From the NCBI GenBank assembly GCA_947254895.1, contig CAMYEY010000001.1:1-40542 (forward strand): a DNA stretch of 40,542 nucleotides, read 5' to 3'. A program made the position numbers and the translations under genes. The notes beneath the pieces were generated by a model. It worked only from the letters and a program-made list of their open reading frames with translations, did not search any database and was not told the origin of the DNA. Shown here piece by piece: positions 23,009 to 31,280 of the stretch. This DNA is from an uncultured Clostridia bacterium (GTDB lineage: Bacteria; Bacillota; Clostridia; Saccharofermentanales; DTU023). Each line of letters begins with the position of its first letter. The first letter of the stretch is position 1.

Positions 23009-24976
23009 GTGAAAACAGCAAGAACCGACCAGGATCACCCTAAAGCTAGTCAAGATCCTGATATAAATAATCCTTATACAGATATTGCTGGATTTCAGCA
23101 AACGGATAACCGAAATACCAGGCAGGGACAGGCTAATGGCCCTGATAATCCTTATGATAATTCTCCTCCAAGGCGGCCTAACTTAAACCATAATGTTCTT
23201 TGGTTTTATATTTTGAGCATTGTTGCTATTTTGCTATTTAATATGGTGTTTGTGCCTAAGATTACCCGCTGGAAAATAATCGATAGTGACTACTCCGGTT
23301 TCCGGAAGATGGTTGAGTCAGGCCAAGTGGAAGAAGTTAGTTTTGACGAAAATGAAATCATCTTCAAAGCTCGAGATGCTGAGGGTCAGGCCAAGATTTA
23401 TAAGACGGGAAGAATGGAAGACCCGGATATAGTAAGACTTTTAAGCGAACAGGATGTTAACTACGAAGCTGTGATTCCTGAGCCACCCAGCATTTTGCTG
23501 TCTGCTTTGGCTACATATGGAATCCCTATCCTTATCTTCTACCTCCTTGGTCAGGCCATGCAAAAGCGGATGAAAAGCATGCAGGGAGGTCTTTTTGCTA
23601 AGCAAGAGATCAAACAGTATGAGCCTTCTAGTGAACACGTCACCTTTGATGATGTGGCAGGACAAGAAGAAGCGGAAGAGTCGCTGAGGGAGATTGTTGA
23701 CTATCTCAAACACCCGGATAAATACACAAGGATAGGGGCTAAGTGTCCCAAAGGTGCTCTTTTACTTGGCCCTCCGGGTACAGGTAAGACCCTTTTAGCT
23801 AGGGCGGTTGCGGGAGAGTCACATGTGCCTTTTTATTCCATAGCCGGTTCGGACTTTGTCGAAATGTTTGTCGGGCGTGGGGCAGCTAAGGTTCGTGCCC
23901 TGTTTGAAGAAGCTAAGAAAAATGCCCCTTGCATCATTTTTGTCGATGAGATCGATACAATAGGTAAAAAAAGAGATACTGCTGGTCTAGGTAGTAATGA
24001 TGAACGGGAGCAGACCCTCAACCAACTCCTGATTGAGATGGACGGTTTTGATGGTAATTTAGGGATTGTGGTCTTGGCTGCCTCCAACAGACCTGAGATT
24101 TTAGATCCGGCTCTCTTGCGTCCGGGACGCTTTGACCGGCAAATCAGGGTTGAACTCCCAAGTTTACAAGACCGGCTGGATATCTTAGAGGTTCACGCTA
24201 AACGCTATCTGACGGAAGACAATATTGATTATGCTGTTATTGCCAGGTCGACGGCGGGTGCTTCAGGTGCCCAGCTCGCTAATATCATGAACGAGGCAGC
24301 CCTCCGGGCGGTTAGGGAAAACCATGATAAGATAAAACAAGAGGATATCCAGGAAGCAGTTGAACTGGTTATCGCAGGTGCACAAAAGAAGCAGGATATC
24401 TTATCGGCTGAAGAAAAACAACTAGTGAGCTACCACGAAATAGGGCATGCGCTCGTAGCTGCCTTGCAAAGTCACACTGCCCCGGTACAAAAGATCACCA
24501 TTGTTCCCAGGACATCAGGTGCTCTGGGTTATACTATGCAGGTGCCGGAAAATGATAAAAATCTTTATTCAAAAAGCGATATGCTAAACCATATAGCTAC
24601 TCTGTGTGGCGGCCGTGCAGCGGAAGAAGTTTTCTTTAACACAAGGACAACGGGTGCCTCAAACGATATCGAGAAAGCAACGGCCATGGCCAAGAGCATC
24701 GTTACCCAATATGGCATGACTGACCGATTTGGTATGGTTAAGTTACAGGAGTCTGGTTCACGTTACATGGGAGATGAAGGGAGTATGAATGTTTCCCAAG
24801 AAACGATGAAAGAAGTTGAAGACCTGGTTGTCGAGATTGTCAAGGACTGTCACGCTAAAGCTATCCGGCTAATCTCAGAAAATCGAGAAGCCATGGTAGC
24901 CTTGTCTGAGTACTTGCTTGAAAATGAGACAATAAGTGGCCAAGAGTTCATGGACATCTTGTCACGGTACCAGTAG
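23009..24976 (+). CDS. ftsH: FtsH-family metalloprotease (second copy) with polar N-terminal extension
   Basis: A full FtsH paralogue of 655 residues from GTG 23009. It begins with about 60 residues rich in Asn, Pro, Gln and Asp that the first copy lacks. Then come a membrane helix (about 63-82), a shorter extracytoplasmic domain, a second helix (about 161-181), Walker A GPPGTGKT (254-261), Walker B IIFVDE, and zinc site HEIGH (476-480). All catalytic motifs are intact, so it should be active. The start is chosen because AGGGAG lies six bases before GTG 23009; GTG 22988 has no such site. It is monocistronic or weakly linked to the sugar kinase. Its specific substrates are unknown. Confidence 0.95.
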   Translation: MKTARTDQDHPKASQDPDINNPYTDIAGFQQTDNRNTRQGQANGPDNPYDNSPPRRPNLNHNVLWFYILSIVAILLFNMVFVPKITRWKIIDSDYSGFRKMVESGQVEEVSFDENEIIFKARDAEGQAKIYKTGRMEDPDIVRLLSEQDVNYEAVIPEPPSILLSALATYGIPILIFYLLGQAMQKRMKSMQGGLFAKQEIKQYEPSSEHVTFDDVAGQEEAEESLREIVDYLKHPDKYTRIGAKCPKGALLLGPPGTGKTLLARAVAGESHVPFYSIAGSDFVEMFVGRGAAKVRALFEEAKKNAPCIIFVDEIDTIGKKRDTAGLGSNDEREQTLNQLLIEMDGFDGNLGIVVLAASNRPEILDPALLRPGRFDRQIRVELPSLQDRLDILEVHAKRYLTEDNIDYAVIARSTAGASGAQLANIMNEAALRAVRENHDKIKQEDIQEAVELVIAGAQKKQDILSAEEKQLVSYHEIGHALVAALQSHTAPVQKITIVPRTSGALGYTMQVPENDKNLYSKSDMLNHIATLCGGRAAEEVFFNTRTTGASNDIEKATAMAKSIVTQYGMTDRFGMVKLQESGSRYMGDEGSMNVSQETMKEVEDLVVEIVKDCHAKAIRLISENREAMVALSEYLLENETISGQEFMDILSRYQ

Positions 24977-24988
24977 ATCAATTGATTG

Positions 24989-25026
24989 AGGCTTGACGGT
25001 TTCTTAGAAAAAGAGCCGTCAAGCCT
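24989..25026. terminator. Bidirectional hairpin between the second ftsH and thiT
   Basis: AGGCTTGACGG (24989-24999) and CCGTCAAGCCT (25016-25026) are exact inverted copies with a 16-base loop. The two flanking genes converge on it. Neither side has a long T-tract, so efficiency is uncertain. Confidence 0.55.
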
Positions 25027-25106
25027 ATGACTGAAGGTTTTAGTAAAAACACAGGTAATCTAAGAGCCCGCTAAAGGACGTTTGTAGGTTTCCGATACTA
25101 GCACTT

Positions 25107-25682
25107 TTATTCCTTAAAGTCGCGGTTCAGGATAACCGTTTTATAAGCTGGTGCCATCAGGCTGAGGACGACCAGGCAGGTCAGGGTCTCGGTCAGGAAG
25201 GCTGTGCCATTGACGGACAAGGAATATAACCAGGCCGGCTGACCCTCAGGAGCATACATTCCCCAAAAAACGATGCCGGCAATGAAGTGGAAAATGTAAC
25301 GGGCAAAACAGCCAATGACTGCAGCCAGGTCAACCAAGAGAAGGCTTTTGGCCGGGCTTGCGTTTGAGCGTAAAGTGTTTTGCACCGGTTTTGCCAGGAG
25401 ACCGGTTAAACCGACGGCTGCAAAGGCAAAAAGATATTCAATCAAGGCCTGGGCTAAGCTAACGATCTCTGCGTCACCCACAACAATTTGTAGAAGACCC
25501 CAGAGGAAGCCACCTGCCAGACCGGCTCCCAGTCCCCAGCGTAAGGCCAAGATGATGATTGGTAACATCTTGATGCTAATTTTAAAGGCCGGACTGAGTG
25601 AAGGTATAAAGAGGTCAAAGACCAGGGCAATGGCTGCGAAAATAGCAATTTCAATCAGTTTCCTTAACTTGTTTCTATCCAT
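25107..25682 (-). CDS. thiT: Thiamine ECF transporter S component ThiT
   Basis: A 191-residue protein with about six hydrophobic segments. The pattern RWGLGAGLAGGFLWGLLQ, then QALIEYLFAFAAVGLTGLL, matches the ThiT family, in which the W/GxxxG and ExxxA regions contribute to thiamine binding. It works with a shared ECF ATPase module coded elsewhere. The TPP riboswitch in its leader confirms the substrate class. ATG 25682 is chosen because AAGGGGAG lies six bases before it; the longer frame starting at 25745 would run through the riboswitch. Confidence 0.93.
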   Translation of the reverse strand: MDRNKLRKLIEIAIFAAIALVFDLFIPSLSPAFKISIKMLPIIILALRWGLGAGLAGGFLWGLLQIVVGDAEIVSLAQALIEYLFAFAAVGLTGLLAKPVQNTLRSNASPAKSLLLVDLAAVIGCFARYIFHFIAGIVFWGMYAPEGQPAWLYSLSVNGTAFLTETLTCLVVLSLMAPAYKTVILNRDFKE

Positions 25683-25688
25683 AAAAAA

Positions 25689-25806
25689 CTCCCCTTCTAT
25701 ACGAACGGGAGGCTGATTAGACTGATCAAAAACATCTCGACGCAAGTACTAACTTGATCCGATTATAAGGGTATCATCTCAGCTCTTTCGAGCACCCCTC
25801 GTTCGT
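25689..25806 (-). promoter_or_regulatory. TPP riboswitch with translational expression platform
   Basis: Read on the minus strand, the aptamer (about 25806-25733) shows GGGGTGC, GAGCTGAGA, ACCC and GGATCAAGTTAGTACTTGCG, the THI-box blocks in order. Downstream, CTCCC within 25701-25712 can pair with the ribosome binding site GGGGAG (25689-25694). The same stretch, CCTCCCGTTCGT, can instead pair over 12 bases (one mismatch) with ACGAACGAGGGG (25806-25795), which overlaps the 5' side of the aptamer. TPP binding would thus free the sequestering strand and shut off thiT translation. Confidence 0.9.
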
Positions 25807-25820
25807 AATGTATTGACTTG

Positions 25821-25849
25821 ATCTTAGTCAGCTTCTTAAGCCTTGTCAA
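25821..25849 (-). promoter_or_regulatory. Promoter of the TPP riboswitch-thiT transcript
   Basis: On the minus strand TTGACA (25849-25844), 17 bases, TAAGAT (25826-25821). The predicted start, near 25814, is about eight bases before the riboswitch pairing region. Confidence 0.65.
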
Positions 25850-25910
25850 ATTTTGTTAGTGTAGGCTTTCACCAAGCTAGGCTGTAATGTTAAATATCTT
25901 TGAAATATCT

Positions 25911-25916
25911 TATAAT
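25911..25916 (+). promoter_or_regulatory. -10 element of a probable serpin promoter
   Basis: A perfect TATAAT in an AT-rich stretch, 88 bases before the serpin start. The -35 region (TGTTAA at 25888-25893) is poor. Confidence 0.4.
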
Positions 25917-26003
25917 TAAGCATATGTATGGAAATCTATTGAAAAGAGTTCCTTTTGTTCCAGTTAAGCCAAGATAAAGTTCCTAAAAGAAAAGGGGGGT
26001 GCC

Positions 26004-27395
26004 ATGAGAGCCTTTAAAATAATTGCTTTAGTTGTCATGATATGTTTTTCTATGAGTGCTTGTAAGGCCGGTCTAAGACAAGGAGGGGATCCCAACAAGC
26101 TGGGAGGGGCTGGAGACCTAGGACAATACCTGATAGCCGGTCCATCCTATCCTCAAATGCACCCTTATCCGGATGAATACGCCTTTAGCAAAGCCAATGG
26201 TGACTTTGATTCGGAAGCCTTTGATAAGGTTTATGATGCCTGGAGGGCGGATAAGGCTAAACAAGAGGACTTCCGCCAGCAATTTAAGGGGGACTATCAG
26301 AATTTTTACCGGAAAACAGCCCAGATTATCCTGGGGGACAAGAACCAGGCCTATTCTCCGATCAGTTTATACATGGCCCTTGCCATGCTTTCAGAAACGA
26401 CAGGGGGGACGACCAAGTCGCAAATATTGGACCTATTAGGCAGTCAGTCATCCGCGATTGCCCACGATGCTAAAGCCCTCTGGAATAGCAATTATTCGGC
26501 GGACACGGCCAGCAATAGCCTCTTAGCTAATTCCCTCTGGCTAAGGGAGGACCTGGCTTACCAAAAGAAACACATAGACCGTCTGGCAGATGACTATTAC
26601 GCCTCTGTCTTTCAAGGCCCGATGGGGTCTGATGCCTATAATCAAGTCTTGCAAAGCTGGCTGAACCAGCAGACGGGCAATCTCTTACAGGAACAGGCAA
26701 AAGAACTTACTTTTTCCGCTGACACTGTCTTGGGGCTTGTTTCAACAGTTTATTTTCAGGAAAAATGGTCTGAGGGATTTATGGAGGAGGCCAATAGTCA
26801 AGAGACCTTCTATGGGGATAAGGAGGAGGTGGAGGCAGAATTTATGCACCAGAGAGAGCCTGGTTATTATTATTGGTCCCATAATTTTTCTGCCATTCAT
26901 AAAAGCCTATTAGACGGCTCAGCCGGTATGTGGTTTATTTTACCTGATGAAGACACCAGCATTGGAGAGATCTTGGCTAATGAGGAGTTTTTTGCCCTAA
27001 CTTCAAGGCAACCCTCTCCAGAAAGTTGGCAAAACAAGAAAGATGTCACGATAAACCTATCCCTGCCCAAGTTTGATGTTGAGGCCAATTATGATCTGAC
27101 TGCCCCCTTAAAAGACTTGGGAGTAGGGGATGTCTTTGACCCGGACAAGGCAGATTTTTCACTCTTGCTGGAGGAGCAAGATACCCCCCTTTGGCTATCC
27201 CAGGTTAAGCAGGGGACACGGGTGGCCATCGATGAAGGAGGGGTAACGGCAGCAAGTTTTACACAGATGAGTGTTATGGAGTCTGCTATGCCGCCAACAG
27301 AAGAAGTCGATTTTACCCTTAACCGCCCCTTTCTCTTTGTGGTCACCGGCATCAGCGGAGACCCACTCTTCATCGGCCTTGTTCAACAATTATGA
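26004..27395 (+). CDS. Secreted serpin (serine/cysteine protease inhibitor), probable lipoprotein
   Basis: A 463-residue serpin. The N-terminus is a lipoprotein-type signal with a cysteine at about residue 20 (SMSAC), so it is probably anchored on the outer face of the membrane. A polar linker leads to the serpin fold: YSPISLYMALAMLSETTGG, then NSLWLRE and TVYFQEKW. The reactive centre loop hinge DEGGVTAASFT is at 410-420, and the signature LNRPFLFVV is at 439-447, with a normal end. Counting from the hinge glutamate (P17, residue 411) puts P1-P1' at Ser427-Ala428. The small, alanine-containing hinge is typical of inhibitory serpins. The target protease is unknown; a small P1 residue would suit elastase- or subtilisin-like enzymes. 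GGGGGG four bases before the ATG acts as ribosome binding site. Confidence 0.93.
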   Translation: MRAFKIIALVVMICFSMSACKAGLRQGGDPNKLGGAGDLGQYLIAGPSYPQMHPYPDEYAFSKANGDFDSEAFDKVYDAWRADKAKQEDFRQQFKGDYQNFYRKTAQIILGDKNQAYSPISLYMALAMLSETTGGTTKSQILDLLGSQSSAIAHDAKALWNSNYSADTASNSLLANSLWLREDLAYQKKHIDRLADDYYASVFQGPMGSDAYNQVLQSWLNQQTGNLLQEQAKELTFSADTVLGLVSTVYFQEKWSEGFMEEANSQETFYGDKEEVEAEFMHQREPGYYYWSHNFSAIHKSLLDGSAGMWFILPDEDTSIGEILANEEFFALTSRQPSPESWQNKKDVTINLSLPKFDVEANYDLTAPLKDLGVGDVFDPDKADFSLLLEEQDTPLWLSQVKQGTRVAIDEGGVTAASFTQMSVMESAMPPTEEVDFTLNRPFLFVVTGISGDPLFIGLVQQL

Positions 27396-27419
27396 TCCTG
27401 CATAAAGAAAAACTCTCTT

Positions 27420-27453
27420 GAAAACCATTGGCCGGTATCTAGGCCCTGTTTTC
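27420..27453 (+). terminator. Probable terminator after the serpin gene
   Basis: GAAAAC and GGCC pair with GGCC and GTTTTC around an internal loop and an 8-base hairpin loop. There is no separate T-tract beyond the stem. The rest of the 194-base gap to leuS holds no T-box motif. Confidence 0.4.
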
Positions 27454-27589
27454 TCAAAATGGTCTTCGGAATATGACCTTTAGAGGCTGGTAGCTTGATG
27501 GGTCACGCCGGTAGTTCACAATTAAGTTGGTTCGTTGTATCATAGCCAAGTAGATTAGGATCAATTTTCAGAATAAATAGAGGTGGATA

Positions 27590-30109
27590 ATGAAGTATTC
27601 GACAGCAATAGATGAAAAATGGCAGAAGCGTTGGGATGATCTCAAATTGGCCAGTTTTAACCCTGATAGGATCAAGGACAAGCTCTATGTCTTGGAAATG
27701 TTTTCCTATCCTTCGGGGGCAAACCTCCATGTGGGGCACTGGTATAACTATGGCTTATCTGATAGCTGGGCCAGAATGAAAAAAATGCAGGGCTATGAAA
27801 TTTTTCAGCCTATGGGTTTTGATGCTTTTGGCCTACCTGCTGAAAACTATGCTATAAAAAGCGGGATTCACCCCCAGACCAGTACGGAAGCCAACATCAA
27901 AAAGATGGAAGAGCAGCTGAAAAAGATGGGTGGCCTCTTTAACTGGGAGCATGAGATAGCAACCTGCCGGCCGGAGTACTATCGCTGGAACCAGTACCTC
28001 TTTTTGCAACTCTATAAGCAGGGTCTGGCCTACCGGAAAAAAGCTCCGGTGAACTGGTGCCCTCACTGCAATACTGTCCTGGCCAACGAACAGGTCCTGG
28101 CCGATTCGACCTGTGAACGTTGTGGGACAACTGTCACCCACAAGCACCTGACCCAGTGGTTTTTCAAAATAACGGACTATGCCGATGAACTTTTGGCTGG
28201 CCTAAAAGACCTAGACTGGCCGGAAACAACCAAAAAAATCCAAGAAAACTGGATAGGCCGATCCGAAGGAGCTGAGGTTAAATTTCAAGCCATGCAAAAT
28301 GGAGAAGAGATGGTGGATGAATCTGGCCAACCCTTGAAATTAACCTGTTTTACAACCCGGATTGATACCCTCTTTGGTGTTGTAGGCCTTGTTGTTGCCC
28401 CGGAAAGCGAATTGTGTGACCTCTTAACCACGGATAAGTACCGAGCTGAGGTTGAGGCCTATAAGCAGAGGACCCTCAGTCTCTCCGATATTGACCGGTC
28501 TTCGACCACTCGCGAAAAGACCGGCGTTTTTACCGGATCCTATGCAGTTAACCCGATCAATAACGAGACGATCCCTATTTGGACAGCAGATTATGTCATC
28601 TCAGGCTATGGTACGGGCTGTGTCATGATGGTTCCGGGCCATGATATGCGTGACTATGAATTTTGTAAAAAATTTGACTTACCCATCGTCCAAGTTATCG
28701 CCGATCCGGGTAAGGAAGAAACTGAGTTACCATATTCCGCCTATGGGATTTTAGTCAACAGTGGTGACTATACCGGTCTTACATCTGAGCGAGCTATGCA
28801 GGATATCGTCAATGAATTAGCCATTGACCATTTGGCTGAAAAGAAGGTTAATTACCGGCTTAGGGACTGGCTAGTATCCCGTCAACGCTATTGGGGAACG
28901 CCTATTCCTATCATCTATTGTGACAAATGTGGTACGGTTCCCGTTCCCGAGGAAGACCTGCCGGTTGAGTTGCCTTTTGATGTTGACTTTACACCTGATG
29001 GACGGTCTCCTCTTTCTAAACATGAGGGCTTTATGAATACGACCTGTCCCTGCTGTGGTGGACCGGCCAGGCGTGATCCGGATACACTTGATACCTTTGT
29101 CTGTTCGTCCTGGTATCAATTTCGCTATGTTGATAATAAGAATGACCGAGAAATGTTTGATAAAGCAAAGGTCAATGCAATGTGCCCGGTTGACCACTAT
29201 ATTGGGGGAGCTGAACATGCAGCTATGCACCTCCTTTACTCGCGCTTTATCACCAAGGCTTTACGGGATATGGGTAAATTAGACTTTGACGAGCCTTTTC
29301 AGGCCTTGACCCACCAAGGTACGATCTTAGGACCGGATGGACGCAAAATGTCCAAGTCCCTTGGCAATACGATTTCGCCTGACTACTATATTGAAAAATA
29401 TGGGTCGGACACTTTCCGCCTCTTTTTGGCCTTTGCCTTTGCCTACGTTGACGGTGGTCCCTGGAACGATAACACCCTGGTAGCGATCAATAAGTTTATG
29501 GCGAGAATTAGTCGCTTGGTTGAAGATCTGACTACAGCCTTGCCGGCAGACCAGCTTGTAGCCTGGGCTTCAGATAACAACTTTGATCCCTGGTCACAGG
29601 GAGACCTGACTAAGGCTGACAAAGAGCTTAACCGGGCCAAGCACTACACAATAAAGGAAGTTAGCCGGGACGCCGACAGGTTCCAATTTAATACCTCGAT
29701 TGCCCGCCTGATGGAGCTCCTCAACAGCCTGCAGGACTATTTAAAATCTGATAGCTCTAGGCAAGACCTAGCCTACCAGACAGTCTGTGACTACCTGCGG
29801 CTTTTAGCCCCCTTTGCCCCCCACTTTACCGAAGAACTGTGGGAGATGATGGGTCATAAGTCGACTTCGATTTTCCTAGATAAGTGGCCTAGCTTTGACC
29901 CCGAAGCCTTGAAGCAAGATACAGTCGAAATTGCTGTTCAGATTAACGGAAAGGTCAAGGGGAGGATGGAAATTGAACCTTCAGCTGACCAAGCTGCGGT
30001 TGAAGCCCAGCTTAAGGCTTTACCTGACCTGGCAGATTGGCTGGGCGGAAAGTCCATCCGTAAGGTGATCTATGTCCCCGGCCGCATCGTCAATGTTGTG
30101 GTCGGATAG
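27590..30109 (+). CDS. leuS: Leucyl-tRNA synthetase
   Basis: A class Ia synthetase charging tRNA-Leu. The 839-residue protein has the HIGH-type motif HVGH (47-50), zinc-binding cysteine pairs CPHC and CERC before the editing domain, the CP1 editing domain with TTREKTGVFTG-type threonine-rich sequence, a second cysteine cluster CDKC...CPCC, and KMSKS (586-590). The C-terminal anticodon-binding and LeuRS-specific domains are complete. GAGGTGG a few bases before the ATG is the ribosome binding site. No T-box leader was found, which is unusual but not rare for Firmicutes leuS. maf follows. Confidence 0.97.
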   Translation: MKYSTAIDEKWQKRWDDLKLASFNPDRIKDKLYVLEMFSYPSGANLHVGHWYNYGLSDSWARMKKMQGYEIFQPMGFDAFGLPAENYAIKSGIHPQTSTEANIKKMEEQLKKMGGLFNWEHEIATCRPEYYRWNQYLFLQLYKQGLAYRKKAPVNWCPHCNTVLANEQVLADSTCERCGTTVTHKHLTQWFFKITDYADELLAGLKDLDWPETTKKIQENWIGRSEGAEVKFQAMQNGEEMVDESGQPLKLTCFTTRIDTLFGVVGLVVAPESELCDLLTTDKYRAEVEAYKQRTLSLSDIDRSSTTREKTGVFTGSYAVNPINNETIPIWTADYVISGYGTGCVMMVPGHDMRDYEFCKKFDLPIVQVIADPGKEETELPYSAYGILVNSGDYTGLTSERAMQDIVNELAIDHLAEKKVNYRLRDWLVSRQRYWGTPIPIIYCDKCGTVPVPEEDLPVELPFDVDFTPDGRSPLSKHEGFMNTTCPCCGGPARRDPDTLDTFVCSSWYQFRYVDNKNDREMFDKAKVNAMCPVDHYIGGAEHAAMHLLYSRFITKALRDMGKLDFDEPFQALTHQGTILGPDGRKMSKSLGNTISPDYYIEKYGSDTFRLFLAFAFAYVDGGPWNDNTLVAINKFMARISRLVEDLTTALPADQLVAWASDNNFDPWSQGDLTKADKELNRAKHYTIKEVSRDADRFQFNTSIARLMELLNSLQDYLKSDSSRQDLAYQTVCDYLRLLAPFAPHFTEELWEMMGHKSTSIFLDKWPSFDPEALKQDTVEIAVQINGKVKGRMEIEPSADQAAVEAQLKALPDLADWLGGKSIRKVIYVPGRIVNVVVG

Positions 30110-30142
30110 TTGGCGATAAGCTTTTATTTTAGCTGGTGACCT

Positions 30143-30787
30143 GTGTCTAAAACAAAAACTTTAATCTTAGCCAGTCAATCGCCCCGCCGCCGGGACTTGC
30201 TCAAGATGCTGGGGCTAGATTTTATTTGCCTGACTGCTGATTTAGATGAACGAGCTATCAGGTCCCGATTGTTGACTGAGAGACATTTCGTCAAAGGACA
30301 GGAGGAGCCTTTGGGTGAGCTCATGACTTCAAGACTTGCCCAGGCAAAGGCAGACTGGGTCTGGGCTGGCTTGACTCAAGCTGAACAAGAGAATTCTCTT
30401 GTTATAGCTTCTGACACCCTCGTTTCCCTAGACGGGCAAATTCTTGGAAAACCGGCCGATGGTGCCGAGGCAGAAGCTATGCTACATTTTTTGAGTGGTA
30501 AAACTCAGGAGGTTTATACAGCTGTTAGCATTATCGGTCAGGAAGATAGAATCAATTTTGTGGACCGGGCTGAAGTGGACTTTTATCCCCTAGATGATTT
30601 TCAGAAGACTTTTATTAAACAATATGTGGCCAGCGGTGACCCCCTCGATAAGGCAGGGGCCTATGGTATTCAGGGTATGGGGGCGGTTTTAGTCAAGGCC
30701 ATTAGGGGGGACTATTATACGGTTATGGGTCTCCCGGTCAGCAGGCTTAGCCGAGCTTTAGCCAAGATCAAGTTAGATCTTGCTTAA
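30143..30787 (+). CDS. maf: Maf-family nucleoside triphosphate pyrophosphatase
   Basis: A 214-residue housekeeping enzyme that removes pyrophosphate from non-canonical or dTTP/UTP-type nucleotides; Maf is also linked to septum formation. It begins LILASQSPRRRDLLKMLG, continues with SDTLVSLDGQILGKPAD, which carries the catalytic aspartate, and has DKAGAYGIQG before the C-terminus. These are the three conserved Maf blocks. The start is GTG 30143 with a weak ribosome binding site (GGTGA), 33 bases after leuS, so it is probably cotranscribed. Confidence 0.93.
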   Translation: MSKTKTLILASQSPRRRDLLKMLGLDFICLTADLDERAIRSRLLTERHFVKGQEEPLGELMTSRLAQAKADWVWAGLTQAEQENSLVIASDTLVSLDGQILGKPADGAEAEAMLHFLSGKTQEVYTAVSIIGQEDRINFVDRAEVDFYPLDDFQKTFIKQYVASGDPLDKAGAYGIQGMGAVLVKAIRGDYYTVMGLPVSRLSRALAKIKLDLA

Positions 30788-30865
30788 AAAACCCGCCTAT
30801 GCTAGACTTATTTGCGTTGAAATTGCCCAGGCAAGATTCTTAACTGGGCCAATATAGCAAACATC

Positions 30866-30958
30866 TGGAGAGTTGGCCGAGCTGGCTGAAGGCGCACGAT
30901 TGGAAATCGTGTATACGTTAATAGCGTATCGTGGGTTCAAATCCCATGCTCTCCGCCA
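30866..30958 (+). tRNA. tRNA-Ser (anticodon GGA)
   Basis: GGAGAGT pairs with GCTCTCC as acceptor stem. The D arm follows, then the anticodon stem CACGA/TCGTG with loop TTGGAAA (anticodon GGA). The long variable arm TATACG...GCGTATC is typical of class II tRNA-Ser, the T arm contains GGGTTCAAATCCC, and the CCA end is encoded. All four arms fold. Confidence 0.96.
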
Positions 30959-30980
30959 TAGCGTTTTTTAGAAAATGCCG

Positions 30981-31015
30981 AAACCCCTGAAAACTAATGT
31001 TGTCAGGGGTTTTTA
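30981..31015 (+). terminator. Rho-independent terminator after tRNA-Ser
   Basis: AAACCCCTGA (30981-30990) pairs with TCAGGGGTTT (31003-31012), followed by more T. It lies 22 bases after the tRNA. Confidence 0.88.
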
Positions 31016-31151
31016 CGTTTGGAAAAATGTTCAGTATTTTTAATAGAGTGGTATTTATAATGGTATAAGCCTATTTTCAATCCGATGTTGTTTCATGGCT
31101 GAGTTTGTCAAAATCTAGCTTGAAGCTAAGAGCTGTGTTCATACCTCATCA

Positions 31152-31198
31152 TTAGGTGTAACAAAAACTACACTAATTTTCTCAGTTTCCATTATAAT
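31152..31198 (+). promoter_or_regulatory. Probable flavodoxin promoter with overlapping inverted-repeat operator
   Basis: A perfect TATAAT (31193-31198) stands 83 bases before the flavodoxin start, without a good -35 box. Over the -35 region lies TTAGGTGTA (31152-31160), 8 bases, TACACTAA (31169-31176), an inverted repeat with one extra base. This is a plausible repressor or activator site. The remaining bases, 31016-31150, show nothing recognisable. Confidence 0.45.
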
Positions 31199-31280
31199 AG
31201 CTATTAAGATCTCAATGGTGAGCGTTTGCCTTGCTGCTGAGGATATGAATAAGTTAACAAGTAATTGAAAAGAGGTTTTT

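Noticed and set aside
22822..23043. 73-codon frame between the sugar kinase and the second ftsH
   Set aside because: No ribosome binding site, composition unlike a protein, and it overlaps the ftsH start and its likely promoter.
27396..27589. T-box riboswitch before leuS
   Set aside because: The leader lacks the AGGGTGGNACCGCG antiterminator motif and a specifier stem.
31152..31176. Assigning the flavodoxin inverted repeat to a CopY/BlaI-type operator
   Set aside because: Those operators read TACA-n-TGTA; here the order is TGTA then TACA with a wider spacer, so no named regulator can be assigned.
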